Shown here: piece after piece, positions 1-8,209 of the stretch
Layout: each line of letters begins with the position of its first letter
Numbering within the stretch: the first letter of the stretch is position 1
NCBI GenBank assembly: GCA_018668695.1
Contig: JABJBS010000334.1
Span: 1 to 60,104 of the forward strand
Reading direction: 5' to 3'
Origin: Deltaproteobacteria bacterium
GTDB taxonomy: Bacteria > Myxococcota > XYA12-FULL-58-9 > JABJBS01
Length of the DNA: 60,104 nucleotides
Made by a program: the position numbers and the translations under genes
The notes under the pieces: generated by a model
What the model was told of the DNA's origin: nothing
The model's input: the letters and a program-made list of their open reading frames with translations, nothing else
The model's database searches: none

Positions 1-238
<238 letters not shown>

Positions 239-324
239 TTACTTGCTTTCATCCTGATTCTAACGAAAACTTAGTATAGGGAAGAGCAAAGCATTTGAAG
301 GGTTCTGGATAGAAAGGCTCCTGG

Positions 325-921
325 GTGTCCAAGGAAGACAAGCCCAAAGTACGCGCTCGCTCGCGTGCGAAGGCCAAAGGTGGCGCGAAGAAGGGCACTA
401 AGAAGAAGAGTGTCGCTAAGAAAGCTGCGCCCACAAAACGCAAAGGAGGCGGCGCCGCAGGGGTTTTCCTAGGCCTGGTTGTGGTTGGAGCCGCCAGCTG
501 GTTCGTGTTTGGCAATCCTGAAATCGTCCCGAAAAAGAAGCCCCCGGCAAAACAAAACATCGCCAAAGCGATGAAGTCAGGTAAGCCTGATCCTGCCAGG
601 CTCATGGTTTTACGAGCCCTTACCGCTATAAGACCTTACGTTGAAGACTGCTACCGCTTCGCTCTAGGCAAAGCAAAAGGCCTAGAGGGTGTCGTGGTCG
701 TTGAGTTTATGGCGGACTGGGAAGGCAAAAAGGGTTTTATCTCGGAGGCGCACATCATGGAGCCACGAGGGGGGCCACCCATACTCGAGGAATGCCTCGC
801 AGATACGGTCTCAGATATTCCGTTCAAAGCCCCAAAGAGCCTTAAAAACGGACAGCAACGGGTCGTATTTCCCTTTGCGTTTGATACGGTGCGCACCGAG
901 AGGACAGCCAAGAAAAAATAG
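325..921 (+). CDS. AgmX/PglI C-terminal-domain (TonB-like) membrane protein
   Basis: This 198-residue protein starts at GTG with an AAAGG-like ribosome site just upstream. Residues 1-45 are very rich in Lys and Arg. One membrane helix follows (about 48-66, GVFLGLVVVGAASWFVFG). A periplasmic domain then occupies about 90-190. That domain has the pattern of the AgmX/PglI C-terminal family common in Myxococcota: a paired Cys (EDCYRF and LEECL) about 55 residues apart, a G-V-V-V-x-F strand and a final VVFPFAFD strand. Such domains resemble the TonB C-terminus and occur in gliding and envelope proteins. No ExbB/ExbD or gliding genes are adjacent, so its partner is unknown. The family call is fairly good and the role is unknown. 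Confidence 0.6.
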   Translation: MSKEDKPKVRARSRAKAKGGAKKGTKKKSVAKKAAPTKRKGGGAAGVFLGLVVVGAASWFVFGNPEIVPKKKPPAKQNIAKAMKSGKPDPARLMVLRALTAIRPYVEDCYRFALGKAKGLEGVVVVEFMADWEGKKGFISEAHIMEPRGGPPILEECLADTVSDIPFKAPKSLKNGQQRVVFPFAFDTVRTERTAKKK

Positions 922-943
922 ATGCTTTGGCTGGCACCACACC

Positions 944-1450
944 ATGGTCTCATCAGCTGAAATTGAAGAACTCTACCGGCGCTTTGGACCAGCTCTGTTT
1001 CGGCGTGCGATATCTCTTCTTTCAGATGAGCCCGAAGCCCATGAAATTGTTCAGGAAACCTTCCTGCAGTTCTGGCGGGGAAGAAAAAAGTTCCGTAGAG
1101 AGAGTTCTCCTTTCACATTTTTGTACCGAATTACGACTAACTTATCGATTGATAAGCTAAGGCGTAGACGCACTGCAGGAAACCAAATGAGCTATGACGA
1201 CCATCACGAAAGCCAAAGCGGGCGTCTTCCGGATGCCCGGATTGTTGCGGCATCGGAAATAGCCATGCTCACCCAAGGGCTGGACGATGAAGTCGTTACG
1301 ATTGGCGTCATGAGCTTGGTGGATGGTTTAACGCAGGAGGAAATCGCAGAAGCACTTGGGCTTTCACGCCGTACCATTGTGAAAAGGCTCAAAAACTTTC
1401 GAAGGGTCACCGATGAAAACCGACGCGCACACAGTGGAGACAGGGCATGA
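944..1450 (+). CDS. ECF-type RNA polymerase sigma factor
   Basis: This 168-residue sigma-70 family protein starts at the ATG in MVSSAEIEELYRRFG. The frame is open further upstream but there it overlaps the AgmX-like gene. Region 2 spans about residues 5-75, with the core-binding segment EAHEIVQETFLQFWRG and then TFLYRITTNLSIDKLRRRR. Region 4 lies near residues 130-155, with the helix-turn-helix GLTQEEIAEALGLSRRTIVK. There is no region 3, which is the ECF layout. The stop overlaps the next start (ATGA at 1447-1450), so it is translationally coupled to a membrane protein that is probably its anti-sigma factor. Its target promoters cannot be told from the sequence. Confidence 0.85.
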   Translation: MVSSAEIEELYRRFGPALFRRAISLLSDEPEAHEIVQETFLQFWRGRKKFRRESSPFTFLYRITTNLSIDKLRRRRTAGNQMSYDDHHESQSGRLPDARIVAASEIAMLTQGLDDEVVTIGVMSLVDGLTQEEIAEALGLSRRTIVKRLKNFRRVTDENRRAHSGDRA

Positions 1451-2505
1451 GTTCATATACTGATATCATCCTCGAGCGTTTCGTTGCTGGGGATTTACCG
1501 GATCCGAAGAACTCTGAGATTGAAGCAGCCCTAGAGGGTGACCCGAGTTTGGCTGCCCGTGTCGCCGTGCTTCGGTCCTCAACGGAGGCCTTCCTGGCAG
1601 AGCGCCCACCTGAGCAATTTGCTCGCCGGCTCGCCGGCCGAATAGACCATGAAGGGGAGGCAGCTTCGGGATGGTCCGAGTTTCTTCGGTCGTGGTCACC
1701 AGCATTCGCGTTATTTTGCGCCGTTATTGGGATATTCTGGACGACCTTCGATCAGCCCGGATCGGACCCTTTTGAAATCTCGCCTCAGCTTGATGGCGTT
1801 TTAAGGCTGGCAAGCCCCAGTGTTGAGCGAACTGAATTAAAAGAGATTAGCCCGGACCAAGAACCTACGATGGGTGCTCGAGGAGCCGCGCCCCAGGCAA
1901 TGTCCGCAAGATCTGTCACGAAACAAGCGCCTTTAAAACCGAGAAGAAAAGCCAAGAAGGCATATACGCAGAAGCCTGCGGCCCCAAAACGAGAAATAGC
2001 TACCCCTATAGAGCTCGCAGCAGCTCCGCTACATCCAGCCCCAGATCCGGCGTCTACCCAACGAAAGCCCTCTCTAAGTGCCCGTGGAACAAGGGCAGGG
2101 ACACCCCTAACCAAGGGCAGTCGCTTGATGATGGCGGCCCCGGCATCCCAAATTTTTGAGTTAAAAGTCAGGTCACCTAGAGAAGGCTCCAGGAGGCTGA
2201 TAGGGGATACCCTGATTACCTCAAGTGAAGAGATCCTGGCCGTCCCAAAGTGGAGAGGACCACTGCACTGGGGGTATTTGATTACGAAGAGCGGGGCTCA
2301 AGACCGGCTCGTCGACGAGCTATCCTCACGGCCATATACGCAGGGCGCAGTGCTCAGCCAGCCCATTGGCTTCTCTGGTGAAGCGACCATCTGGGTGCTG
2401 GCTTGCCTGACTCCGTTTTCTATTGAAAATATTCTTTTTGATGGAATCAGGCTTCGTTCCGAAAATGAAAACTGTAAGGTTTTTGAGTTTTTTGCGTTAT
2501 TTTAA
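1447..2505 (+). CDS. Putative transmembrane anti-sigma factor
   Basis: This 352-residue protein overlaps the ECF sigma gene by four bases. The N-terminal 70 residues (ILERFVAGDLPDPKNSEI, then RRLAGRI) resemble the compact helical domain of anti-sigma or sigma-regulator proteins, but no zinc-binding HxxxCxxC motif is seen. One hydrophobic segment lies near residues 82-100 (SPAFALFCAVIGIFWTTF). After it comes a long Lys/Pro/Ala-rich linker (about 140-220) and a C-terminal domain with two Cys near the end (LACLTPF and ENCKVF), probably extracytoplasmic. Gene position, coupling and topology support a membrane-anchored regulator of the upstream sigma factor. Direct homology was not shown. Confidence 0.55.
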   Translation: MSSYTDIILERFVAGDLPDPKNSEIEAALEGDPSLAARVAVLRSSTEAFLAERPPEQFARRLAGRIDHEGEAASGWSEFLRSWSPAFALFCAVIGIFWTTFDQPGSDPFEISPQLDGVLRLASPSVERTELKEISPDQEPTMGARGAAPQAMSARSVTKQAPLKPRRKAKKAYTQKPAAPKREIATPIELAAAPLHPAPDPASTQRKPSLSARGTRAGTPLTKGSRLMMAAPASQIFELKVRSPREGSRRLIGDTLITSSEEILAVPKWRGPLHWGYLITKSGAQDRLVDELSSRPYTQGAVLSQPIGFSGEATIWVLACLTPFSIENILFDGIRLRSENENCKVFEFFALF

Positions 2506-2639
2506 AAATATTTAACAAGCATGTACATTGAGCAATATTAGGTACTTGAGTTCATCTCGTCCTCGGTTTTCAAATATACTGAAACGATATATTAGAAATA
2601 TTATTGACGATAGACTCCATGCAATATACCGTCTGTTTC

Positions 2640-3140
2640 ATGGCACTACTGACCACAGCAGAGATTCGAAAACTAGAGCGACAGCATGAAGCTGGCGTGA
2701 GTTCTTCGACTATTGTGGACATCTTTCAAGGTAAAGGTGAGCGGTTCAGTGAGGCTACGCTGCGCAAATACGTGCAGCTTAATCTTTTACCCAAGTCTCG
2801 GCGAGTGGGTACTCGCGGCAAGCACAAGGGTTCAAGTGGTGTCTATCCCGTTTCTATCATCGGTTTAGTGAACGAGATTAAGCGAACGCTGGCGGCGGGC
2901 GCGACACTGGATGAAATTCGATACACAAGTGTTGGACTCGTTGGGGAGGTTCATGCACTTCGCAGAGTGGTTCAGGAGACAGCAGCCCGATTTGCCGAAG
3001 CAATCGACAAGCAGGGTGATGCTAGGCATCGCAGCGGTCTCTTGAAATCTCTGGATAAACAAAGCAAGGCGTTCAACAAGCAAATCGAAGAACTCGAGCA
3101 GCTTGCCAATCGTCTGCGTAGCGGTGGTGATGGCGGATAA
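2640..3140 (+). CDS. MerR-like helix-turn-helix regulator
   Basis: The protein is about 166 residues from the ATG in MALLTTAEIRKLE; an in-frame ATG at 2619 and a TTG at 2604 are alternatives. The N-terminal half resembles a MerR-type winged helix: a start helix (TTAEIRKLE), a segment SEATLRKYVQLNLLPKSRRV like the MerR pattern T(L/I)RYYxxxGLL, then a Tyr-Pro wing (SGVYPVSIIGLV). The C-terminal half is helical and charged (residues about 100-160, including QSKAFNKQIEELEQLANRL), fitting a dimerising coiled coil. No effector-binding domain is visible. The upstream 134 bases are AT-rich and no strong ribosome site is seen, so the start is uncertain. Function beyond DNA binding is unknown. Confidence 0.6.
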   Translation: MALLTTAEIRKLERQHEAGVSSSTIVDIFQGKGERFSEATLRKYVQLNLLPKSRRVGTRGKHKGSSGVYPVSIIGLVNEIKRTLAAGATLDEIRYTSVGLVGEVHALRRVVQETAARFAEAIDKQGDARHRSGLLKSLDKQSKAFNKQIEELEQLANRLRSGGDGG

Positions 3141-3158
3141 TAATAGGTGTCTTGATCT

Positions 3159-3209
3159 GCAGTGAATACTGCCTAACGAAATAATAATAGAACGACCCCG
3201 CAAGGGGGT
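3159..3209 (+). other. Two short intergenic hairpins
   Basis: GCAGT-GAAT-ACTGC (3159-3172) and CCCC-GCAA-GGGG (3196-3207, with a GNRA loop) lie between the MerR-like gene and the next gene. There is no U-run, so this is at best a weak terminator or a leader structure. Confidence 0.25.
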
Positions 3210-3259
3210 TACCTTACCAGCTGGGTTTGCGGAGGATTCAGCTACACTTAGGAGGGGTT

Positions 3260-3778
3260 ATGGCTATAAGAGCTTCAAGGGATGCGCGTGCCGAGAAGCA
3301 GCAGGAGTCGACAGTCACGTCCGGGGGGACATCTGGACTGCGAGGCCGTGCTAAGCCGAAAACGATTTCACGTCGTGAAATGCAGCGGAACCAAAAGAGA
3401 CGTGAAAAAGCCGGCGATTTGCTCGAGATTATACCGTACGACAGACCAGAGAAACGGTCTGAATGTGCAACAGGACCACGACCTTGTTTGTTTGTGGCTT
3501 GTAAGTACCATCTCTATCTTGATGTTAACCCGGAGACGGGCTCCATTAAGATGAATTTTCCAGACTTGGAACCGTGGGAACTCGAAGAGACCTGCGCCCT
3601 TGATATCGCCGAACGTGGTGGTGTTACTCTGGAAGAAGTTGGTGCCATTTTGAATCTGACGCGCGAACGTGTGCGACAGGTTGAGGTTTCCGGTCTAACA
3701 AAGATGCATGAAGTAAGTGAAGAGCACGAACTTGATGCCTTTATGGGCTGGGAAGTTGGACAAGACCGAACAGGTTGA
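3260..3778 (+). CDS. Sigma-region-4-like DNA-binding protein
   Basis: This 172-residue protein is preceded by a strong GGAGGGG site at 3251-3257, which decides the ATG at 3260. The N-terminal 60 residues are basic and probably disordered. The centre has a conserved Cys-containing segment ([19 protein letters not shown]) followed by the acidic stretch [19 protein letters not shown]. The C-terminal part has a helix-turn-helix of the sigma-70 region 4 type, [20 protein letters not shown], near residues 120-150. There is no region 2, so it cannot act as a normal sigma factor. Similar small sigma-like proteins recur in deltaproteobacteria as regulators of unknown target. The four Cys around residues 75-115 could bind metal, which is inference. 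Confidence 0.65.
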   Translation: MAIRASRDARAEKQQESTVTSGGTSGLRGRAKPKTISRREMQRNQKRREKAGDLLEIIPYDRPEKRSECATGPRPCLFVACKYHLYLDVNPETGSIKMNFPDLEPWELEETCALDIAERGGVTLEEVGAILNLTRERVRQVEVSGLTKMHEVSEEHELDAFMGWEVGQDRTG

Positions 3779-3837
3779 TAAATGGCCACGGTGTCCGCAA
3801 GGCTCTGTGGCGTTCTTTTGACGGCGGCTGTTTAGGC

Positions 3838-5028
3838 ATGAAGTCATTATCAATTTATCTGCTGGTTCTTCTACCAGTTAGTGTTCTGATTCCGTGGGCC
3901 CCTTTGGTGGGCCCAATCAACACCAGTGATATTTTACCGATCTTGGGTGGCGCTGGAGCCTGCTGGCTCTTAATGTCGAACGCCGATACGCATTCGGTTA
4001 CTCCATTTCCTTGGTGGGTGCTTCTGGCGCTCGGCGTCGGAATGCTTGGGTCCCATTGCATTGGGCATTGGGAAACATTTGGAGTCGGCGTAAGCGGACG
4101 AACGCTTGGCCGCATGCTGCTTTACGCGGCGGTCGGTCTAGGAATAACCTCCTTTTTTGATGATAGAGAAATCTCGTTGCTTGGACGAGTCTTTACGATT
4201 GTTGTTCTCACTGAAGCCAGCATTGGCGTCGTGGCAGTACTCATCGGTGTACCCGGTCCTTTAGGGTTGGGTGTTGTTGATTATCCTCCAGGTCATTTCC
4301 CGGCAGACGGTTGGGCGCGTGCTCAGGGCACTTTTGGCGGAGTATTGCCGGCTGGTGAAGAGTTCCTCAATCGGGCCAACTTCTATTCAGCGTATCTTGT
4401 CATCGGTCTTTTCGTTGTGGCCGACCGCTTCGCGAAACGGCCGCGTTTCTTATTACCCGCTGTTTCCTTGATTCTTTTAGGAATATTGGCCTCCGGCTCT
4501 AGGATGAGCTTGCTGGCGGCGTTAGTCGGGTTAGCTGTTTTCATGTCTTTCAGCGGAAAAATCAAAACCCTGCTGGCTGGTGTGGTCATCTCTTTAGCCA
4601 CCGTACTGGCTTACGAGCCCATTAGAGCACGATTCCTTAATCTAACCACGGATAGGCTAGATCTCTGGGGGCATGCCTTACGCGTGACAGCAAGCGCACC
4701 TTGGTTAGGTGTCGGCGACGGTCACTATCTCACTGCTGCCCGGGAGCTAAGCCTACAAACAAGTGCCGTGATTCATAGCCCACACCATTCCATCCTTTAT
4801 GCAGCCGCGTCTTATGGTTTACTCACCGCCCTGGGCCTCATCGCACTCTATGTTTCAATGCTTTGGTATGCCTTCAAACAGCGTAAAGAACAGCCCGCAT
4901 TATTGGCCATGGCCGTAGCATTCATCCTCCATGATATGACCAATAATCTCTTTTTTATACCGGAAGTGGCGCTAAGCTTTTGGCTTGCCTGGGCGTATTT
5001 CACTAAAAAGGATGCCGCAAGCGCATGA
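3838..5028 (+). CDS. O-antigen ligase / polymerase (Wzy/WaaL) family membrane protein
   Basis: This polytopic protein of about 396 residues starts at the ATG in MKSLSIYLLVLLPVSV; the frame is open 21 codons further upstream. It has roughly ten to eleven membrane segments and a large periplasmic loop in the second half with the family signature WGHALRVTASAPWLGVGDGH, then HSPHHSILYAAASYG. That loop (G-x-G-x-G plus HSPHN-like residues) is typical of WaaL/Wzy-type proteins, which join lipid-linked glycan units or transfer them to an acceptor. It starts the polysaccharide locus and its stop overlaps the next gene (ATGA). Sequence cannot decide between polymerase and ligase. A second member of the family lies at 8206. 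Confidence 0.75.
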   Translation: MKSLSIYLLVLLPVSVLIPWAPLVGPINTSDILPILGGAGACWLLMSNADTHSVTPFPWWVLLALGVGMLGSHCIGHWETFGVGVSGRTLGRMLLYAAVGLGITSFFDDREISLLGRVFTIVVLTEASIGVVAVLIGVPGPLGLGVVDYPPGHFPADGWARAQGTFGGVLPAGEEFLNRANFYSAYLVIGLFVVADRFAKRPRFLLPAVSLILLGILASGSRMSLLAALVGLAVFMSFSGKIKTLLAGVVISLATVLAYEPIRARFLNLTTDRLDLWGHALRVTASAPWLGVGDGHYLTAARELSLQTSAVIHSPHHSILYAAASYGLLTALGLIALYVSMLWYAFKQRKEQPALLAMAVAFILHDMTNNLFFIPEVALSFWLAWAYFTKKDAASA

Positions 5029-5828
5029 TCAGTATCCTCATCGTTCATTACAATCGACCTGATCTGCTCACTCATTGCCTCGGGTCGCTGAACGGCGCCG
5101 AGGATGTTGTTGTGGTTGATAACGGGTCACTTAATGATTCAGCCAGGGCAGCGTTCAGCGAAGAGTTCCCAGAAGTCACTTGGGTATTCCTAGAAGAAAA
5201 TCTCGGTTTCTCGGCCGGTGTTAACCGTGCGGCCGCATCAGCTCGCGGTGATATATTCTTCTTACTGAACCCAGACACGTTGCTCGAGGGAGTCAGTCTC
5301 GCCAAGCTCGAACATGAATTTCGCAATGAAGGGGCCGAAATCATGGGCCTGGAACAAGTCGATAGCCACGGCCAGGTGCAGTTATCAGTTGGTTGGTCGG
5401 CGGGTGTCGTGCCGGAACTTTTTCGAAAGTTGCTTCAAGATGGCTGGGATAAAGAAAAGAAATGGGCTTATTGGCTTCTCGATAAGGTACAGCGGCCATC
5501 TTCTTCCGTCGATTGGGTTGCTGGATCCGCTCTACTTACCCATAAAAGGGTTTTTGATGCGCTTAATGGCTTTGATGAACGTTATTTCCTCTACTTTGAG
5601 GACATCGATTTTTGCCTTCGAGCCGCGGCTTCAGGCGCCAGAATAGCCTTTAGTAATTCCACGACATTAATCCACCATAGAGGCGCCTGCGCATCAACCG
5701 CACCCCAGGCGTCCAAGAGCCACTATCGAGACAGCCAGCGTCTCTTTTTCAGTGAGCATGGAACCAAGATAGCCAAAATACTGATGCCAGCATGGAGCGA
5801 GCTGCGTAAGCGAGTTAGGCGACCCTAA
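5025..5828 (+). CDS. Family 2 glycosyltransferase, rhamnosyltransferase-like
   Basis: This 267-residue GT-A fold enzyme starts in the ATGA overlap with the upstream gene. Residues 1-100 hold the nucleotide-sugar domain: MISILIVHYNRPDLL, VVVDNGS and the DxD-like NPDTLLEG. Residues about 165-210 carry the acceptor-side block WVAGSALLTHKRVF, then GFDERYFLYFEDIDFCLRA, characteristic of WbbL-type rhamnosyltransferases. The family adds a sugar from a dTDP- or UDP-sugar to a lipid-linked glycan on the cytoplasmic face. The sugar specificity is inference from family likeness only. Confidence 0.8.
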   Translation: MISILIVHYNRPDLLTHCLGSLNGAEDVVVVDNGSLNDSARAAFSEEFPEVTWVFLEENLGFSAGVNRAAASARGDIFFLLNPDTLLEGVSLAKLEHEFRNEGAEIMGLEQVDSHGQVQLSVGWSAGVVPELFRKLLQDGWDKEKKWAYWLLDKVQRPSSSVDWVAGSALLTHKRVFDALNGFDERYFLYFEDIDFCLRAAASGARIAFSNSTTLIHHRGACASTAPQASKSHYRDSQRLFFSEHGTKIAKILMPAWSELRKRVRRP

Positions 5829-5867
5829 ACGGCTTGCCCTCTCGAGCCCTGCTTTATATGGGGCCCT

Positions 5868-6962
5868 ATGCACGTAGCTCATATCATGGCATCTGGTGAA
5901 CCGGGAGGTGGGGCAACTTACCTTGTCGGACTTTTGCCTGAACTTGCGAAGCTAGAGGTCCAGTCATGCCTAATTACGCAGCCTAATTCAGTATTGGCCG
6001 AGTTGGCGCGCACCCAAGAATTTAAGGTTTACGGCCTAGACCTAATGACCAGTCGGCTAGACATCACAATAGCCAAGCAGCTCGCTTCGACGATTGCTGA
6101 AATTGGACCAACCCTTGTTCATGCGCACGGCACCCGTGCCGCATTCTATTGCGCATTGGCATCCATTCATAAATATTGCCCCGTGGTTTACACCGCCCAC
6201 GGAATCTCATTTCGGGATACTCAACCCTTGCCGAAAAATCTTCTAATGAAAGCCGTTGAATGGTTTTCTATGAGAAAGCTTGCCGCTCTTGCTTCAGTCT
6301 CGGAACAAGACCTGGAAGCCTTATCGCAATTGCACTCGAATTCGGCGACACCTAAGGCCTATATCCCGAATGCCGTCAGCGGCGAGTTGTTCAAGCCGGG
6401 CAACAAGGCCGAAGCGCGTAAAAGAATTAACCTGCCAGAGAAAGCGTTTATTGTAGGGACGGTAAGCCGGCTGGTCGAACAAAAGGCTGTGCACCTGTTA
6501 TTGGATGCCGCTACGGAAGTGGAAGGCGCCCATATTGTAATTGTCGGCGACGGACCGCTCGAGGCTCAGCTGCGAAAACTGGCTCATTCGACGGGTATTC
6601 AGTGCCACTTCCTTGGAAGCCGTAACGATGTCCCCGAAATTCTACCTTCGTTCGACGTATTCGTATTGAGTAGTTTATGGGAAGGGGAGCCTCTGAGTCT
6701 CCTTGAATCCATGGCGTGTGGCATACCTGTCATTGCGTCCGACACACCCGGCGCATGCTCGATACTTAAAAACGAAAACTCAGGCCTTTTGTTTAGCCGT
6801 GGCTCAAAACAAGATCTGGCTGCCTTACTCTTACGCCTAAGAGACAATCCTGAGCTAAGAAGAGTGCTTTCCCTTGGAGCCATTGCAGCCGCCTCTGAGC
6901 GAACTTTAACGAGGACGGCGCAACAAACGGTCGCAGTTTATCAAGAAGGGCTAGTGCCCTGA
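5868..6962 (+). CDS. Family 4 glycosyltransferase
   Basis: This 364-residue GT-B enzyme has an N-terminal acceptor domain (MHVAHIMASGEPGGGATYLV, then HAHGTRAAFYC) and a C-terminal nucleotide-sugar domain. The latter has VGTVSRLVEQKAVHLLL, IVGDGPLEAQL and the E-x7-E motif EGEPLSLLE near residue 272. The layout is that of retaining GT4 enzymes that build O-antigen or capsule repeats. It is 39 bases from the preceding gene, and its TGA overlaps the next ATG by one base. The donor sugar is unknown. Confidence 0.8.
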   Translation: MHVAHIMASGEPGGGATYLVGLLPELAKLEVQSCLITQPNSVLAELARTQEFKVYGLDLMTSRLDITIAKQLASTIAEIGPTLVHAHGTRAAFYCALASIHKYCPVVYTAHGISFRDTQPLPKNLLMKAVEWFSMRKLAALASVSEQDLEALSQLHSNSATPKAYIPNAVSGELFKPGNKAEARKRINLPEKAFIVGTVSRLVEQKAVHLLLDAATEVEGAHIVIVGDGPLEAQLRKLAHSTGIQCHFLGSRNDVPEILPSFDVFVLSSLWEGEPLSLLESMACGIPVIASDTPGACSILKNENSGLLFSRGSKQDLAALLLRLRDNPELRRVLSLGAIAAASERTLTRTAQQTVAVYQEGLVP

Positions 6963-8209
6963 TGCAAGTTGGCGGTCTAAGTATTGCGTTCGCAGCCATC
7001 GGCGCCTGGGCGGCCGAGCAGTGGTTCCCAGAAAACATAGGAATTGGAGGCAGTCTCATTGCCTTGATTCTCGCAATGGTTCTCATACCCACCGCATTTC
7101 GCAAAATGAGTATTTTCATTGCCTTGGCAGTCGCAGCGACGCTCTTGCCTGTTTTGCTTGTCCTAACAGCCTCTTTAGATTGGGACCAGAGCACGCTCAT
7201 CAGCTCATACGCCCACATGATTTGGGTTATGGGAGTAAGCGGCGGGAGCTGGGGATCCGCAATGCGTGGCGGGCGCTGGCCCGTCGCCGCGGTCTTGGTC
7301 ATCGCCGCGCTGATTGTGGCTCCAATGACACGCCAGCAGGACGAAGCCGATGGCGAAAGTTCATTGATGCAGCTTGAAGCGGCTATGGTCCGTGGCAATA
7401 ACGATTTACTTCAGCGGTGGGTCGAGCTTGCATTGAATCAAAACGTAGGCCCTCAGAGACTCAGACATTTTTGCAAACAATCGCGGCATGACTTTAGGCG
7501 CGGCACGAGTGACTTAGATACGCGAACTCAAACGGTATGCCGGGCACTGCTCCATAAGTTCCCAGAACAGGGTGGTCGCGAGTTATTACGTGCTGAGTCA
7601 TCTAAGCAGGTGAGGTTGGCGGCAGATCTTTTCGCCGAGGCGGGCCTCTGGGACGAAGCTTCAATGGCGACGCACCGAGCAGTCAAACTCGGCGCGGCCC
7701 ATTCAGCTCTAAATCTATGGCGCTGGAAACGCGTGAAGGGACGTCAAGCCAAAGGAGTCGAAGACTGGGCTGGCTGGAATGCCGAAACAACATTCGTGGG
7801 CCCAGCTGGAGCAGAACGAAGCGCGGTTCGCGTTAGTGGTGCCAGTGGTGGACTCAAGCCCATGGTTCTAAGATCGGGGCAAAGAGCCATCATGTCCGTG
7901 AATCGCTACGGCGACTCGTTTACCGTGGATTTGCCAAAACCGCCTTCCAAAAATGTTCAAAGCATTAGTCTCATGGGCCAAGCTCGAAATGGTTTTGCGT
8001 TCGAGTTCTTAGATGCAGGCAATACGTGGCACCGATATCACTGCGACGGGCCTTCTAAGTCTGCAGGTATTTATGGGTCCTCATTTTGCAACGAGCAGCT
8101 TGGCACAGCCGTGGTTGAGATCGATGAATCGATCCGTCAACCGCTGCGTCGGATACGGGTCCGAGGGAATTTTATCCTTCAGGGTATTCAAGCGAGCGCG
8201 CGCCAATGA
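6962..8209 (+). CDS. Unrecognised membrane protein with helical and beta-rich domains
   Basis: This 415-residue protein is coupled on both sides (TGATG before, ATGA after). I do not recognise a family. Residues 1-120 have about four membrane segments. Residues 130-260 are helical with TPR-like spacing (LLQRWVELALNQNV, LAADLFAEAGLWDEASMAT). Residues about 265-415 look beta-rich and soluble, with segments such as SAVRVSGASGG, SFTVDLPKP and FAFEFLDAGNTWHRYHCDG, and two Cys about 15 apart. A carbohydrate-binding jelly-roll in the periplasm would fit, but this is inference. Its place between a glycosyltransferase and an O-antigen ligase family gene suggests a role in glycan assembly or export. Confidence 0.5.
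   Translation: MQVGGLSIAFAAIGAWAAEQWFPENIGIGGSLIALILAMVLIPTAFRKMSIFIALAVAATLLPVLLVLTASLDWDQSTLISSYAHMIWVMGVSGGSWGSAMRGGRWPVAAVLVIAALIVAPMTRQQDEADGESSLMQLEAAMVRGNNDLLQRWVELALNQNVGPQRLRHFCKQSRHDFRRGTSDLDTRTQTVCRALLHKFPEQGGRELLRAESSKQVRLAADLFAEAGLWDEASMATHRAVKLGAAHSALNLWRWKRVKGRQAKGVEDWAGWNAETTFVGPAGAERSAVRVSGASGGLKPMVLRSGQRAIMSVNRYGDSFTVDLPKPPSKNVQSISLMGQARNGFAFEFLDAGNTWHRYHCDGPSKSAGIYGSSFCNEQLGTAVVEIDESIRQPLRRIRVRGNFILQGIQASARQ

Noticed and set aside
689-943. N-terminal extension of the ECF sigma factor
   Set aside because: It overlaps the AgmX-like gene, and sigma homology starts right after the ATG at 944.
6793-7398. 201-codon minus-strand frame across two polysaccharide genes
   Set aside because: It spans the junction of two coupled plus-strand genes and has no family likeness.
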